From NCBI GenBank assembly GCA_006937955.1, contig SSNP01000248.1, positions 440,903 to 504,902 of the forward strand: 64,000 nucleotides of DNA, written 5' to 3'. Made by a program: the position numbers and the translations under genes. This document shows, piece after piece, positions 20,431 to 33,238 of the stretch. The DNA is from Pachypanchax playfairii. Its lineage: Eukaryota; Chordata; Actinopteri; Cyprinodontiformes; Aplocheilidae. The notes under the pieces are model-generated. The model made no database searches and had not been told where the DNA came from. It was given only the letters and a program-made list of their open reading frames with translations. Position 1 is the first letter of the stretch. Every line of letters starts with the position of its first letter.

Positions 20431-21987
20431 TGTATTGCATTATATTAAATCATAATGCAAAGTAAACTGCATCTGATATTGACCCAGGATAAAATTATTT
20501 TTAAAAAGAATCACAACATAAAGAAAACAAAGTAAAACATTAAACAATCTTTACCCATACACATTTTAACTAAATAAACCCGTGTCACTGTTGGTGCTCT
20601 ATGATAAATGCAGCAGGAGCTGGAGAGCAACATCAGGGTGGCCTACTGATAAAATCAAGTCGTTCATCTGAGGAGTTCAGGAGGTACAGGAGAGGCTGGA
20701 GGATGACAAGTTGTTTCTCATCTCAGCTACAGAGTGACGGTGGAACCTTTATTTTGGTTCATTAATTCAAACCAGATTTTATTATCACAGAAATCTTTTA
20801 TTCATGTATAACTTTATTTTTAAGGTGCACATAGATGAACAATATTAAAGCTTTTTAGACAGACAGACACACCCAGAAACCTTGTGAAAACATTAAAAAC
20901 ATTAAAGACTATAATAATCAGAACAAAGACACTGGTTCAGATCACACTGTTTTAATTCTAGAATACTTTTTTAGCGTTTTTTTTGTCAACATGTTCGTCT
21001 CTTCGGATGTAGCTTGTTACCGGTGGGGCCTGCAGGCCTCTCGCTGCAGCCCCCTGGGGTTTGTGTACTCTGGGTGTGGAGCAGCCGCCCTGGGGGTCAC
21101 TGCTGATTTGATGGATGTGGGGGCTGTGGTTGCCCCTGTTGTATTCCTCCTGGGACTCTCCTGCTCAGGGGGGAGCCCTGAATTTCCCCTGTGGTCTGAT
21201 TCGGGGTCTGAGGGGCGGGGCTAGGGGTTTTCACACACTGTTAAATAATTTCATGAAGAAACCTTGTAGACACAAGCATGTCCGTCTACACATGTGTTCA
21301 CAGACACACAGTAACATGGGCTGCAGCTGCCAGTAACTCTGTCTGTTATTACTCGTGTGTTTTATTTAAATTATATTATCATTTTTTATATGCAATTTTG
21401 TTGAGGTTGTTTTTTCATTTGTTTTTCTCTCTCTCTGCAGGTGTTTAAGCAGTTTCCTACAGTGTTTTTTTCTCCCCCAACTTCTTCCCTTCTACTTTCT
21501 TCTCTGTCCTTCTTTTTTCTCATTGTTATTTTCTTTTTTCCTTTCAGTCCGTGTTCTTTTATTTATTACAGTTATAACAAACCAACATAACATCCAAATA
21601 AAATTACAATAAAGTACAAAAAAAGCAGAAGATTGCAGCAAATGCTGTACGCTCAGCATGTGGGAGGAAATCTGTCAGGCTTTTTCTTTGCATCTGGACA
21701 AAAGTTTAGATTATTTTATAGCCCGACAGGACGGGCAAAAACAAACAAACAAAAAACATTTCAGCAGGGAAACAAAAGAGATCTTCCTGTTGATTGTTTT
21801 TTGGAGTAGCACGAATACACCAACATGCTGTTGAAGGGGTTTGAAAGTGTTTGTTTGGTGTGAATTTAAAAAAAAAAGACTACTGAACCACTGAAACTGT
21901 TAACTCTCTCTTAAATGTTGGCCATTGAAATAACCTACATGGTCGACTTTCTGTTTTTCTTTTATTCAATTTTAAGAATATTATAGT
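20431..21987. other. Intergenic; GC-rich block at 20990-21240
   Basis: 20990-21240 is a Gly/Val-rich reading frame in a GC-rich block that ends with a stop before a CACAC-rich stretch; it resembles 12180-12660 in style and is probably part of a dispersed repeat. The rest holds a T/C-rich stretch at 21420-21560 and nothing I recognise. Confidence 0.35.
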
Positions 21988-22563
21988 TTAAAGAGGCCCT
22001 TCCATTAAAAACGTTTTTTCTGAGGTTTCTGTTGAATATTTTAGCTCCACAGGTGTTCTTACCTTCATAGTGGGTGTGAAAACAGGTCAACAACTTCTCT
22101 TTCAGTTTTAATCTCTCAAACTACGCAGGTGGTGATAACACCCGAGTTCTCCCGAGTTCGAACGGCCTATATCTGTTTCATCATTACTCATTTTTTTCGT
22201 TAGTATTCATCAGCTCCCGCAGTTGAAACCACACCTAGCATGCTGCTGGCTAAAAGCTGTTAGCATAAGACGTATCAAACAGGAAGACACGACGTCTGCT
22301 GTTGCCATGTGCAGCAGGGCAGGAAACAGTATTCTTTGCTCTAGCCAATCAGAGTCCAGCAAATTTGAATAATGAATATGAACGAGCTGCTGATGAAGCC
22401 TGACGGAAGGAGCCGGAACCACCCGATATTAATGCAGACAGATTGAAAGGTCTGTTAATAAGTGTTTCCTGATATTTTTTAGATATAAATTGTTTCATAT
22501 TACTGGTTAATACTTAAGAAATAACCACAAAGTCCTAAAATTTGTATGAAATGGCCTCTTTAA
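21988..22563 (+). mobile_element. Family A TTAA-MITE, copy A2, complete
   Basis: This 576-bp copy is the best reference for the family. It has TTAA at 21988-21991 and 22560-22563, left end AAAGAGGCCCTTCCAT and right end ATGGCCTCTTT. Internal landmarks shared by all copies are TTAGCTCCACAGGTGTTC, ATAGTGGGTGTGAAAACAGG, CTAGCATGCTG, GACGTCTG and GTTAATACTTAAGAAATAA. Confidence 0.9.
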
Positions 22564-24095
22564 CAAAAAGATAATTATCTCCATAGAAAAATATTTAAAA
22601 AGTAAAGTTATTTATGTAAATGTTAAAATAATTGTTCATTTCTTTGTTTGTTTTTTCATTTATAGAAAGCACTCGAGGGTTTGATGTCCACTGGGTAGCA
22701 GAAGCTGAAACCCCACCTGATCCTTTGAAATCTCAGGTGTTTCTCTCTAAACAACCTCTGGCCATGGTGCTCCAGAACAACTCAGCCAGGCACAATGTTT
22801 GGAAATGCTGCGTCTGTCCTGAACTGAATCACCCAAGGATATTTTCATCTTTATACAAGTCTGCAAATTCTGTCAGTATTTAAAGATGCACTCGCAGCTA
22901 AATTCATCCTGTCATTTGAAGCTTTCTGGGCCGAATCCTTTAATCTGCTCTCTGTCAGCGATGTGATTTAACCCTCAGATCCCGAACAAGTTTAGGCGGT
23001 TGTTTGCTAATTAATACAGACTCCCAGGCAGCAGATATCACAGTGTTTCAAACACGCAGAAACACTTTTATCCTACAGCACACACGAGATTAAAATGATA
23101 CAACTCTGAGAGACTTTCACTGCTGTCATGTTTTGTGTGATTTAGTGTCTAATCCTGGGCCTTGGTGAGAGCTATGCTGGTGAAGTGGGATATTTGGTTA
23201 GTTTTTCAGTGGGTGGGAGGTTGGGGCTCGCTGTTAAAAAGTTTTATTATCTCACAAAATTATTTCCCCCCTTTTTTGCTAAAGATGGAGCAGGAAAGGT
23301 TGTAACTGGCTGATCAGGAAAGAAAGAAAGTCATCAATGCTTGATTACACAAATAACTGAAGAAGCTAACACATCAGCTGTGAGGAAACACCATATCAGT
23401 GTCAATGGGAAACATTTAGTACATGGTGAAAGAGGAGGCGCTCTGATGAATCGACACTGGTCATTGAAACATGTGAATATCTACTGGACATAGAAATGAA
23501 CGTCTGGTTTGGATCCTGTAACATGATTTAATTTAATGCTTGGTGACTGTTGTCTGTCTTTAGTCTTCTATGATGTCAATCTGTTTTAGTCGTATAAGGC
23601 AGGATGATGAGACTCAAAGAAGAATGCAGCTGTAATGATCAAACACTTCTGCTTTCTTTGATTGTAGTTTATTTTTCACTTAATTTAGTTCCTGATCTTC
23701 ATTGTCTTCCTTGTTTTCTCTGGACTGTTCCTGGTTGGTAAACAAGACTTTCCACATGCAATCCAATTGTACTTCACATCTGAAATGAACCTGTAAGTGC
23801 TTTAGGGTGAATCTTGAGTCATAGTTCATAAGATGAAGGACACTGGAAGGTGTCAGATAGCAGCTCCCCAGTGAGAGACAAATTAAGGTCTCCTTGACCT
23901 GCTGCCTCCATGACCTGACCTCAGATAAGCCGTTGAAAATGGGTGAACAGGTGGAAAGTTTCTTGAAGACGAGCAACGCTCAGGATGAGACAGCTCACTT
24001 GAAGCCATTGTCCTGGACTCTTCACACCACATAGCGGAAGAAACTAGGCAGAGGATGCACGTCCTCGAGAGATTGAAGCATGTGATTTTATCATA
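22564..24095. other. Intergenic, nothing recognised
   Basis: No convincing gene. A short stretch after a pyrimidine-rich ATAG (22632-22733) reads as an open frame but has no other support. Confidence 0.35.
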
Positions 24096-24103
24096 TACAA
24101 TAC

Positions 24104-24800
24104 CATGGACGTAGTTTTAGGGGGGGCACAGGGAACATGTCCCCTGCACTTTTTCAAAAGGCCGTTTTGGTCCCCTGTACTCTGCAACTGTCCAAAAACA
24201 ATGTTTCGCTACATTAAACAGAGATGGGTTGAGCACTAGGACCAAGCAGAAAACAGCCGCTCAAGCTGAAGCCCGTCTCCCCTCGTTTAGCCCGCCTACC
24301 AGTTCCTCTTGTGTGATTGGCTGTTTCTGCTGTCACTCCCCCTTGCCTGTTTGCACACTGCAGACAGACAGACCGGTGTGGTGGCGAGCTAACCTGCGGT
24401 CAGGAGTGCTGTGCAACTGTCGTTTGGCCGGCGTTTGGGTTTATGATGTCAAAGAGAAAAAAAGGCGACATAATAGACTTTTTTAGAAGTCAAACTGTAA
24501 GTTACTCAAAGAAATGTGTTCCAGCCGTCCTTCAACACCTTCACTGGGTCCATAAAGCAGCATGTCCACCTTTATAGCCTCATCGTGTAAAAAAGCTCAC
24601 AATAATCTTGAAACATGTACTCCTTTAGTGGGTGATAATATTTGGCTACATGCTTTACAACCAGTCAAACCAAGGAAAATTGGACTTAAAAGTAGCAATA
24701 GAAAACTAAAAAAACAATGGAGGACACAGTAAGCTGAAAGATTAGTTTTATGAAAAACACTTCTGTCCCCCCCACCTCTGAAATCAAAATTTCGTCCACG
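24104..24800 (+). mobile_element. hAT element with 8-bp target duplication, internally deleted
   Basis: Ends are CATGGACGTAGTTTT on the left and AAATTTCGTCCACG on the right, flanked by TACAATAC at 24096-24103 and 24801-24808. A GGGGGG-containing block sits next to each end. The 697-bp unit is much too short for a full hAT element (usually 2.5-5 kb) but retains the start of a transposase (24443-24577), so it is an internal-deletion derivative. Confidence 0.82.
24443..24577 (+). pseudogene. hAT transposase N-terminal remnant
   Basis: The frame starts with two ATGs and reads MMSKRKKGDIIDFFRSQ, a Lys-rich start followed by a D-x-F-F-type motif as seen at the beginning of TTF/ZMYM-type hAT transposases. 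About 28 more residues follow before a stop. The zinc finger, catalytic and dimerisation domains are missing. The family assignment rests on the short motif plus the hAT-type ends of the element and is an inference. Confidence 0.45.
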
Positions 24801-24808
24801 TACAATAC

Positions 24809-25882
24809 AGTGTTTCAACCAGAGAACCATACTCAGCTAGTCCTCCCACCTGGTCTGTGGGTACTAGACCAGGGTTCCAACGACATGCAGCTTTTGCTTT
24901 GTTTTACTTGTTACACAGTCTTGTATTGTGTAATAAAATAAGGGTGAACATCGAATAAACAGGTCACCTGCAGTAAAATCAATTTAGTCTTGGAAGTGTT
25001 TGGTGTTTACAGCCAGACAGTGTGAATTTGGGACTGACCTGGTTTTGGACGTGGAGAGTCCTGAAAGGATATCAAGCAACAGTTTTACTTAATAGGCTCT
25101 GCTTTCATATAATCATAACAAAACTCAACTAGTGCCTGAACCTTAGAGAGCATTTTGTTTGTCTGTTTGTTCCGTGTTGTTTTGCTTTCCTCCAGGCCCA
25201 CCACATCCCTGACCCTTCACCACCCCCACAAGCTGAGGCTGGAAATGGAGGTAAATACAGCTGACCTTGGCAGAGCAGCGGGGGCTACAGCTGTAGCTTC
25301 TTCAGTCCATGGCTTTTTGCCAGCGCTGGCGTTGCTGGGAGGGTTTGGCAGGGATTATGGTCTTTGAGTGAAGATCACTGTGGTACATTCAACAGGGTTG
25401 CCAAAAGCAGAGAGCAGGGCCTTGGGATTTTCATCAGGCTCTGACACAAACATTCAATCTGATAAATGAATGTCTCGCCCAATTTTTCTGTTTCAAGCTT
25501 GTATTTAGAGATGAAAACTTTCAAACAACATGTATGAGGTTTCCCGGCAGCTTCACCCTCACTGAGGTGACATGACACAATGACACAGGGGAAAATTTTA
25601 AATTTGATTTAATTTTTGGTTCATGGAGTGGATATGTGGGCAGCCTCAAGACCCGAGCTGATGAAACCTTTATTGTGTCGAACTGTTTGTTTAGAGCGGA
25701 GAGGAGATCTTTAATTTATTAGGTGTGTATTCATTTTAAAGGCAATTTATTCTTTAATTCAGTTTACCTAATAATATTTTATTAATCCTGAAGTGAAATT
25801 AGTTGTTGTCATAACTCATGTTCTGAGTTTCTGAGACATTATAGAGGGTTCTAGCTGTGAACAGGAAGGGTTTCCTGTAGTC
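24809..25882. other. Intergenic with one exon-like segment
   Basis: No complete gene. At 25196-25250 a pyrimidine tract plus TCCAG precedes 55 bp ending in GGAG, followed by GTAAAT, so splice-site-like signals are present on both sides (see findings). Confidence 0.35.
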
Positions 25883-25885
25883 AGT

Positions 25886-26592
25886 AGCTACGTTTACATG
25901 CGCCAAATTTCCCCAATCTGATTAAAATCTTGGTCGATCGGAATTCCCAAATCCCTGTTTACATGGACACTAACTGAAATGATCTGATCATGCCATGAGT
26001 ACACATGCACCAAGCACTCAATCAGGTTAAATGAGTTGAGCATGCGCACAGCGAGTTGTCTTTTCAGGGGAAGAAAAAAAGTAAACAAACTCCGTCCTTT
26101 CTGCACGTCTTTCCCGCCCCATCGTGTGCTCGAGCTGACTCACGTTATCCCCAATATGGACCTTCTGCGGGTGATTACCTTTATGTTTGGGTTTTTACTG
26201 GTTGCATTAACCAAGCTAGAGGCTGAATACATATTGCTGCTGCTCCTCCACCACAGGAGAGGAGAGCAGGATGACAGGATGACTGCACCAGCAGACCACT
26301 TCTGTTTACCTCCCGCTATGTTTCCTACTTGGGTCTGTAAAAGCAGAAAGACGTCATGCTGAAGTTGTACGCATGCGCAGTGGGCTTTTTTCACCCCTTC
26401 ATTCCGAATGGGTGTATACATGCACGTCTATCCGAATGAAGATCGGACAAAACCACCCCTCTCGATCGGAAGTAAATTTCATTCTGATCAGGCTGCATCG
26501 GATCAAAACATTCTGATTGACATGTTTACATGACGTATTTTTGTTCCGATTGGGCGTTTATTCCAATTAAATGTGCCCATGTAAACGTAGCT
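25886..26592 (+). mobile_element. Family B MITE, copy B1
   Basis: Ends AGCTACGTTTACATG and CATGTAAACGTAGCT are perfect inverted repeats. The flanks are AGT (25883-25885) and AGT (26593-26595), a possible 3-bp target duplication; TA on each side is an alternative reading. It is 707 bp. The inner part repeats the words CCGATC, GATTAAA and GTTTACATG near both ends. It carries a short frame with a hydrophobic start (26156-26362). Confidence 0.85.
26156..26362 (+). CDS. Short hydrophobic frame inside family B copy B1
   Basis: The frame starts MDLLRVITFMFGFLLVALTK, then EYILLLLLHHRRGEQDD, and ends after 68 residues. The same frame is kept in copies B2 and B3. A hydrophobic run followed by a basic HHRR cluster recalls the N-terminal part of PIF/Harbinger nucleases in fish. 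I infer that this is the remnant first segment of such a gene, retained next to the promoter end of the element. An antisense frame of 93 codons is also open in all three copies, so openness alone is not proof of coding. Confidence 0.3.
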   Translation: MDLLRVITFMFGFLLVALTKLEAEYILLLLLHHRRGEQDDRMTAPADHFCLPPAMFPTWVCKSRKTSC

Positions 26593-26595
26593 AGT

Positions 26596-29405
26596 GTTGT
26601 AGCAGATGTGAAAAAGCCTCTGACCGAGACTCTGTTGAAGTAACTCTGTTGTGAAGAGGATGCTCAGATTTCTCTCATAAGGTTTTTTTCTTTGAAAGCA
26701 TAGTTTTGGCACATTGAGCTCAGGAGGATCCTGACTAGTCCTCAGAACAGAACCAATCTTCCTTAACAGTTTGTTCAGACACTTTCCTCTCATGGTTATG
26801 TTGGATTGTTTGAACATTTGTTTTATTCATTTGTATATACTTTCTTTAATGATTATGCATTTTTAATGGGATGGCCCTTCACTTTTGAGAACGGGCATAT
26901 CGTAACAATATATAAACAGTATTAGACCGCTCTGGGAGCTGAGGTGTTACCCCTCCTTTCAACTGAACACATTGGCAGCACGTAGTATTGTGCTTGCACA
27001 ATCAGCCGAGCATCCCTTCCCACCAGGAGCACTTTGGATGCATATCACTCGCGTAAATCCAGAGGAGATGTGATTTTGTCACATAGCAAAAAACAGGGAG
27101 AAATAAGACAATATGTATCCAGAAGGTATGGAGCTTATTTTCACACCACCTACAGACTTCAAACCCGACACAGGTACTGTATTTTTTCGTAGTCTCGCAA
27201 ACCAAAATCCATACGTGTCCTTTTATTTTGAAACTTCACGAACTTTCATGAACACCTGATTTCCTGTCTGGTCCAAACTAAGCTGCTGAGCTTGACATGT
27301 TGAAGAAGCGTACCACTTAAATAATAGAACTGCAGCATAATGCCCGCAACACTAAGCTTCTGAGACGCGTCTCATGCGCGCTGCTTTGCGTGTATTGGGA
27401 ATGCTCTTGTTGACTTTAATGGCAACAATCAGGTGCGTATTATGCGTCACTAACTTTCACCATCTATTGCACATTCAGGAAGGGTCAGGTTTAAGTTTCT
27501 GACATAGATTGCTGTGCTTGGTGGAGGCTCGTGATGTTATGGCTGAGAACCGGTTTAAATGTGCTTTTTCATCTTGTCACTTTGTCAACTTGTTTGAGGG
27601 TTTAACAAAGACCACAAATTAAACTCCAGGTTTTCCTCATACAGGAACTGTTTTATCCATGTGCAGCACCATCCTCTCAGCTTATAGCTGAAATTCACAT
27701 TTAACCTTTTCCCTGAATTATAGGACTAATCTCACCACTCTAATGAGGCTGATGTTCAAGAAGATAAATAACCCTCCTCAAAGCTTTTGCTATTGGCTCG
27801 TGTACCATTTAGACATCTTAGCTACCTACGTAAAGTAACCCATTAGCAAGTTCAGACTATCAGTCTTCTTACTGAACATTAATGGAACATTAATGATTTG
27901 TCAAGTTATAAAAAGAATACCAAATAAAACAGCTAAAGTAAGTATTATCATCTGAGTTAAAAAGATAAGTGTGAACCAGATTCAGGCGTCAGGGCACTGA
28001 TGGTCCCTCTGGACCATGTTGTTATACAGCAGTCTGGGATCACGGTTGAAGCCCAGAAAAAAAATCAAACATTTCTGATTGGAGAAATTATCTTTAATTG
28101 CGATTGCTGAGAATAACAACAACCCAGCCTATAGACAGAGGCACTTGCCCCAAAATCCACCTCAAGAGGGATGAAAAAATAAAAGAATGGTGGAGGAGAG
28201 TGAGAAAGGAAAAAAATGTAAAAGAAATAAAACAGAAACCAGGCTCATCACAACCTAGAATCACCCGGGATTAACATCAGTCCTCATTTTTGAGCTGCTT
28301 TGGATAAAAGCATCAGTTAAATGACAATGATTAAATGTACCAGAAAACAGTGATCAATTCTAAAAAATAAAAAAAAACCTTTTAGCAGCTTTAATTAGAA
28401 AACATTGTCTAAAAAGAATGAATGAATTTAAACATTAGCAAAAACTCAGATGTTATAGTCTCCATATCCATTAGTCAGTCCCTGAGTAAATTATCTTCCT
28501 GCCTATGAGCACAAAGACCTCATGGAATGACTTTGTAGGGAACCTTCCCCTTTTAGTAGCTGTTCAGTGAAGGGGAGCAGCAGTTTGCCAAATAAATAAA
28601 TAAATAAGCCACGCCATTTGGAGCCACTAGCAGGGGAAGCAGTAATGATGGGATATATTGGCAGGGGGGCAACAAGAGTCATTAGTTTTAACTAATTTCT
28701 TAGTCAAGTCTCCTTTCTTTTCTGTTATGGAGGGTGGAAGGAGATGAGTGCAGCGGGGTCATAATGGGTCTGGAAGGAGAGCCCAGGTCTGCAGACCTGT
28801 CCACGCTACCAGCATCAGGGCATGATGGATGTGCTCAGCTGGATAAGAATCTGCTTGGTCAGCAGCTGGAATTTATTCACTTTTTTCATCCTGTCTCCCC
28901 TTCTTTCACTTCCTTTTCTTTTCTTATCCCTAACTAGCTGGGGAAAGAGCAGAGCAGGAAGATAAATGCTGTAGAAGAGCAAAAAAAAAGAAGCAAAAGA
29001 AAAATTGTCAGCAGTCCAAGAAGAGTGGAAAGGGGCTGTTGAAACGAGCCCATTACATAAGGTCACAGTGTTAACTGGGCAGCAACATCATCTCTTTCAG
29101 ACTTTCATATTCTACAACAGGGACTCCAACAGAGGAACAGTGGCTCCATGGCTATTAGCTACGTGCTGTAGAAGATCTTACAGTTTATTGCAGAGCAACA
29201 TTTCCTCCCAGCAGTGGATTTACACATCAAAGGATCCAAGATTTGTTTTTGTTTGCATAGACAAGATAATCACACAACAATGAGCCCAATGAGGGAAATA
29301 AAGGGATGGGTCTGTACTGGCTTATAACCTGTTCACCAGGTGTACCCCATCCACCTAAACCACCTGACCATAAGAATCTGGTACTAACTCACAGCAACAC
29401 TAATG
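26596..29405. other. Intergenic; LINE tail fragment at 28293-28331
   Basis: Long stretch without a recognised gene. GAGCTGCTTTGGATAAAAGC then TCAGTTAAATGACA at 28293-28331 is a fragment of the LINE 3' tail seen at 50340-50390. A (AAAT)n run lies at 28590-28606. Confidence 0.4.
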
Positions 29406-29408
29406 AGA

Positions 29409-29486
29409 AGATGGATGGATGGATGGATGGATGGATGGATGGATGGATGGATGGACGGACGGACGGACGGACGGACGGACGGATGG
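29409..29486 (+). repeat. (GGAT)n/(GGAC)n microsatellite
   Basis: About 11 GGAT units pass directly into about 7 GGAC units and one more GGAT, a point change that spread by slippage. Confidence 0.95.
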
Positions 29487-29489
29487 ATT

Positions 29490-30100
29490 TCTCCAGCATT
29501 CCTCTCCCAGTAAACTTTACAGGCTCTGGATCAAAGATTACACCAGAGCTCCTCCAGCCAGTTCAGAAACGGAAGGGAAAAGAAAAATCTCTCTGGATTT
29601 TCAATCACTCTTGAGCACATTCAACCCTTCTGTGTTTGTTGTTAAATTGAGCAGCTGGAGTCCTGCTGTAATAAATACAGCCACTGGCACTATATAGGCC
29701 TAGAAACGAGATCATCTGGAAGTATATCTTCCTCAGGGAGCATCCTCAGTTTATCAAAGGGGTCTTCACTGATGATTTAGTCATGTAAAACCCTCAAACT
29801 GCACCTATAAAGAAATAAATCTTACCTTTTTAACAGAATAGACCAACTACACATCCATTATTATTAGTATTTTATTATTATTATTATTATTATTGAAAAA
29901 GAGAGTTTTACATTTTTCATTTCCTAGTTTAAATAAGCTGTGCTGTTAGAAAGTACCATTTCATTTTAGTGATGTTGTCAAGCTACTGTCCATTACATCT
30001 GAACGACTTTACCTCTCTGAGATCTTCTATTACAACGTAACATTTCTGACCTGCAGCCAATTAAAACAAAAGCAGCTGTAAGAGGCCAGATAAGCATGAC
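29490..30100. other. Intergenic; (TTA)n at 29860-29894
   Basis: Nothing recognised except the short TTA tract. Confidence 0.4.
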
Positions 30101-30102
30101 TT

Positions 30103-30750
30103 ATGCCGCTTTTCCACCGACAGAACACGGTGCGGCTCGGTTCACTTTAGCCCCCTGCGGACCCTTTTCCACCGCCTTTCTCGGGTCTTAACTGCGTCAT
30201 TCCGCGCCAACCCGGCCTCTTTTTTCAGACCACCTCCTCGGTGCTCCGAAGTGGCCCAAAGCGGGCCCACACGCCCACCTGTCTACTGATTGGTCCAGTA
30301 AACTGCTACCAGTGACACGACTACCTACGTAGTGGTAGTCCCTGATTGGCCCGGCTGTGTGTGGTGTTCACGTGGTGTGATATAGAAGCGCTCCCGCAAA
30401 AGGCTTTAAAAAAACTCCCAGCAACCATACAAATATTTTTTTTAAAATACAATTGACTTTGGACAATGGCGACTTCCTCCACAAGAACCAAATATCGAAC
30501 CAACCAAAATGAACCACAGACAGAGTGCAAAGTACAAAAACACACGTATATCCGCCATTGTTGTTGTTGTTTCATGCGCTGTGACGTCGCGGACAAAGAC
30601 TTTTGCGTGCCACTTTTCATAGCCAGATGGGCACGCCCATATCCCCACTTACATCCACTTTATGTTTCCACCACCTCAAGCGAGTTGATCCGCGCTATAC
30701 TGTACCGCTCTCAAGCGCGCCGTGCCAATTTGTTGGTGGAAAAGGGGCAT
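30103..30750. mobile_element. TIR element, TGCC(G/C)CTTTTCCACC ends
   Basis: Left end ATGCCGCTTTTCCACCGACA and right end TGTTGGTGGAAAAGGGGCAT form 20-bp inverted repeats with two mismatches. Length is 648 bp. The target duplication is not clear. On the minus strand an ATG frame starting MADIRVFLYFALCLWFILVG (about 30441-30557) has the same hydrophobic-start form as those in family B and in the 34.9 kb element. Confidence 0.65.
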
Positions 30751-32250
30751 CTGATTTTCCCTTCAGTTAGAGTATGTAAGATGATGTTTTTATTTATCAA
30801 ATCTATAGAAATTATTGAACTCCTGTATTCCAAAGTTTTGGATATGTTGTTTAATCTAACTGAGTTCAGAAAACTTTTTGGATGTTGCTTCAAGTTAATA
30901 TACCTGTAGATTATAAGTAAACAGTCGTTAGTATTGCTTCTCTGAGATGGATCGGTGGGAATTTTCGGGTATCAAAGTGGTTCAGGGGTTAAAAAAAAAG
31001 CTAGATATGAAGTTTCATAAGATTGTACTGTAGTAAAGTCTTACTTCAGATTTTGCAATACAAGAGATTAAAAAAAGATGTAAATGGGTTCAATTCAATT
31101 TTTCCTCTGAGCAGCATCCTGTCAGCTCATTGGTCAGTCAAACAAACTTTTCAATCTTTTTGAACTTTCTGGGATCGCGTTGCAGGTATGCGTGTGCACG
31201 ATACATGCACGAGCACGAATTTTCACATGCACGATTTTAGTATTTCGCTTAGCAAGAGAGAGACTTGCGATTATCACTTTGTCACGCATGTCTCATTGAA
31301 AATAAATGGAGGAGAGGCGATGTCGCCTCCCATGTGTCGAGCCCCTAAATCTGTAAAATTAACAAAGCAGTGTAAATATAGAAAATGTGACACCAAACTA
31401 CCCAAGCAAAGTATACCCAAAACTACCATTGCAGTCTATCAGTTTGCCTTGAATTTTAAAGTTAATTGGAATCTTAAATATTTGATTTATTACAGTGCAA
31501 CATTAACAACAGCAGGTTTGATGTGATGCTGAGAAACAGGAAATGGAAGTAAATGCTTCAACGTGCGACCCTATCTGACCTCACAGAATCACTGCTGCAT
31601 CATTTAAAATGATGCTCTCCTGCTGTTGATGTCATTAATGTTTTAGTCATATTGGAGCCTTTCTAATTCACTCTGCCAGGAAAGCCTTCACATTCCGTTT
31701 CTAACAGAAACATGTTTGTTTTATGTGCTGTTCATTAAACTGTCCTGATACAACTTGAGTCTTTCTTTGTTAGATTTTTCTATCCTTCTCTTACTTTCTG
31801 CTATTAGTCACCTCTTATTACAAGCAGTTGCTATTCATCAGACCGTAAATAGCGAATTCTTGCTAAATGCATGAAACAATACATAAACAAAGCACATCTT
31901 TCACACAGGAAGCGCCTCATGCTGCACTCACTGCTGGAAGGGTGCAAACATCAAAACTCCACCCAGATTGTTAGAGAACAACATCAACATTTACAAAGAG
32001 GAGGAGAAGAGGCAGAACAGGCAGCAGTATGTCAGATTTTAGTGAGTTCAGGTGCTTTCTGTCTCATCTGTCTAGCAACATGCCTCCATGTTTATTTTAC
32101 AATAGACAGAAAGCATCATGACAGCGTGTTGGAGGAGAGTCTCATGATATTAAAAAGCAGGTTAAGACCCCAGAGGGATCCGTTCACACTGGACACACGC
32201 ATAAAGCCCAGTGTGTGTGTGATATCCTCTGATTACATACACCAAGCGAC
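30751..32250. other. Intergenic, nothing firm
   Basis: A 153-codon plus-strand frame at 31871-32332 runs into the next repeat and shows no known domain, so it is not called. 31140-31330 has repeated GCACGA words. No other signal. Confidence 0.35.
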
Positions 32251-32602
32251 AAGAAGGGTACAAATTCTTGTCGCTGGGGGTGTACCCTGCAGTCCAGGTC
32301 CATTTTTGTACCTTATGAAGTTGTTCCACTAAAACAGTAAAATTATGCCTTAAACCAAGATGTAAACCATAATATTGAAAATGATGGATGAAACTTAATA
32401 AAATGGAGATTAACCAGCCTTGGCAAGAGTTGCAGGTGCAGTTGAACTGGTACAAATTTGTACTTTATATCAATTTGAACCCTCAGAGGGGAATTTCTGG
32501 CCTTTTAAAGAACAATATTGTACTTTTAAGGGAACATTTTAAAACAATTTACCTATAGGTACAAAAATGTTCTTGTCTTGTACCTCTATTTCTGAGAGTG
32601 TA
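32250..32602 (-). mobile_element. Probable MITE rich in GGTACAA words
   Basis: On the minus strand it begins TACACTCTCAGAAATAGAGG and has repeated TTTGTACC / GGTACAA words up to about 32255, where GGGTACAAATTCTTG and GGGTGTACCCTGCAG close it. Terminal symmetry is partial and no duplication was seen. Confidence 0.4.
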
Positions 32603-33235
32603 CCAAATAAACTCAACAGTGATTCAGTCAATAATCTCACACATTGGATTACGAATTTACATAAGAAAATGATCACTCTTCTTTATTGGGATATAGTGCA
32701 ACTAATAATTTTCAAATTGGCCCTTATTATCATAATTAAGGAGGAAGAGTGCTAGAGAGAACATATTATTGATGTATGAATATGACAACTATGTCATCCA
32801 CTATCCATCTGTCTGATGATCTAACTGCACAAAAACTGTTAAACAATTATTTATTTCCTATAAATGTGCTCCTATTTATGAATTATTACATTACTGGCTG
32901 CAGGCATCTTTTTAAAATATAATAATATGATAACCAGCTAATAACATTGAATATATTCACACCATGGGTAAAATGTTAAAACTTATCACTACCTTAAAAA
33001 TGTCCAGAAGTAAAATGTTATCAGTTGCTACACAAACACATTGATCCACATAGTGTTTGACTACAGACATGCATGTCGTAGGGGTTTGTTTGAACTGGAC
33101 AGGGTTTTCCAGAGAGTGAGCGACACTTCTGCACCTGATGGGACGAAACTGTTTTGTGACATAAAGTTCTGGTCCTGAAGATGTGTGGTTTGCACTTTGA
33201 GAGGAGCAGCTCTGTGAGTTTATTTCCAAGATGTC
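32603..33235. other. Intergenic, nothing recognised
   Basis: No supported gene. A minus-strand frame of 100 codons ends near 32957 but has no identifiable motif. Confidence 0.35.
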
Positions 33236-33238
33236 ATT

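Noticed and set aside
26140..26421. 93-codon minus-strand frame kept in all three family B copies
   Set aside because: Open antisense to the hydrophobic-start frame and reaching into the terminal repeat; no motif. Kept in mind as a reason for caution about coding in this family.
29306..29697. Reading frames with MDGWMDGW repeats
   Set aside because: Translation of the (GGAT)n microsatellite.
31871..32332. 153-codon plus-strand frame
   Set aside because: It runs into an unrelated repeat element at 32250 and shows no domain or splice context.
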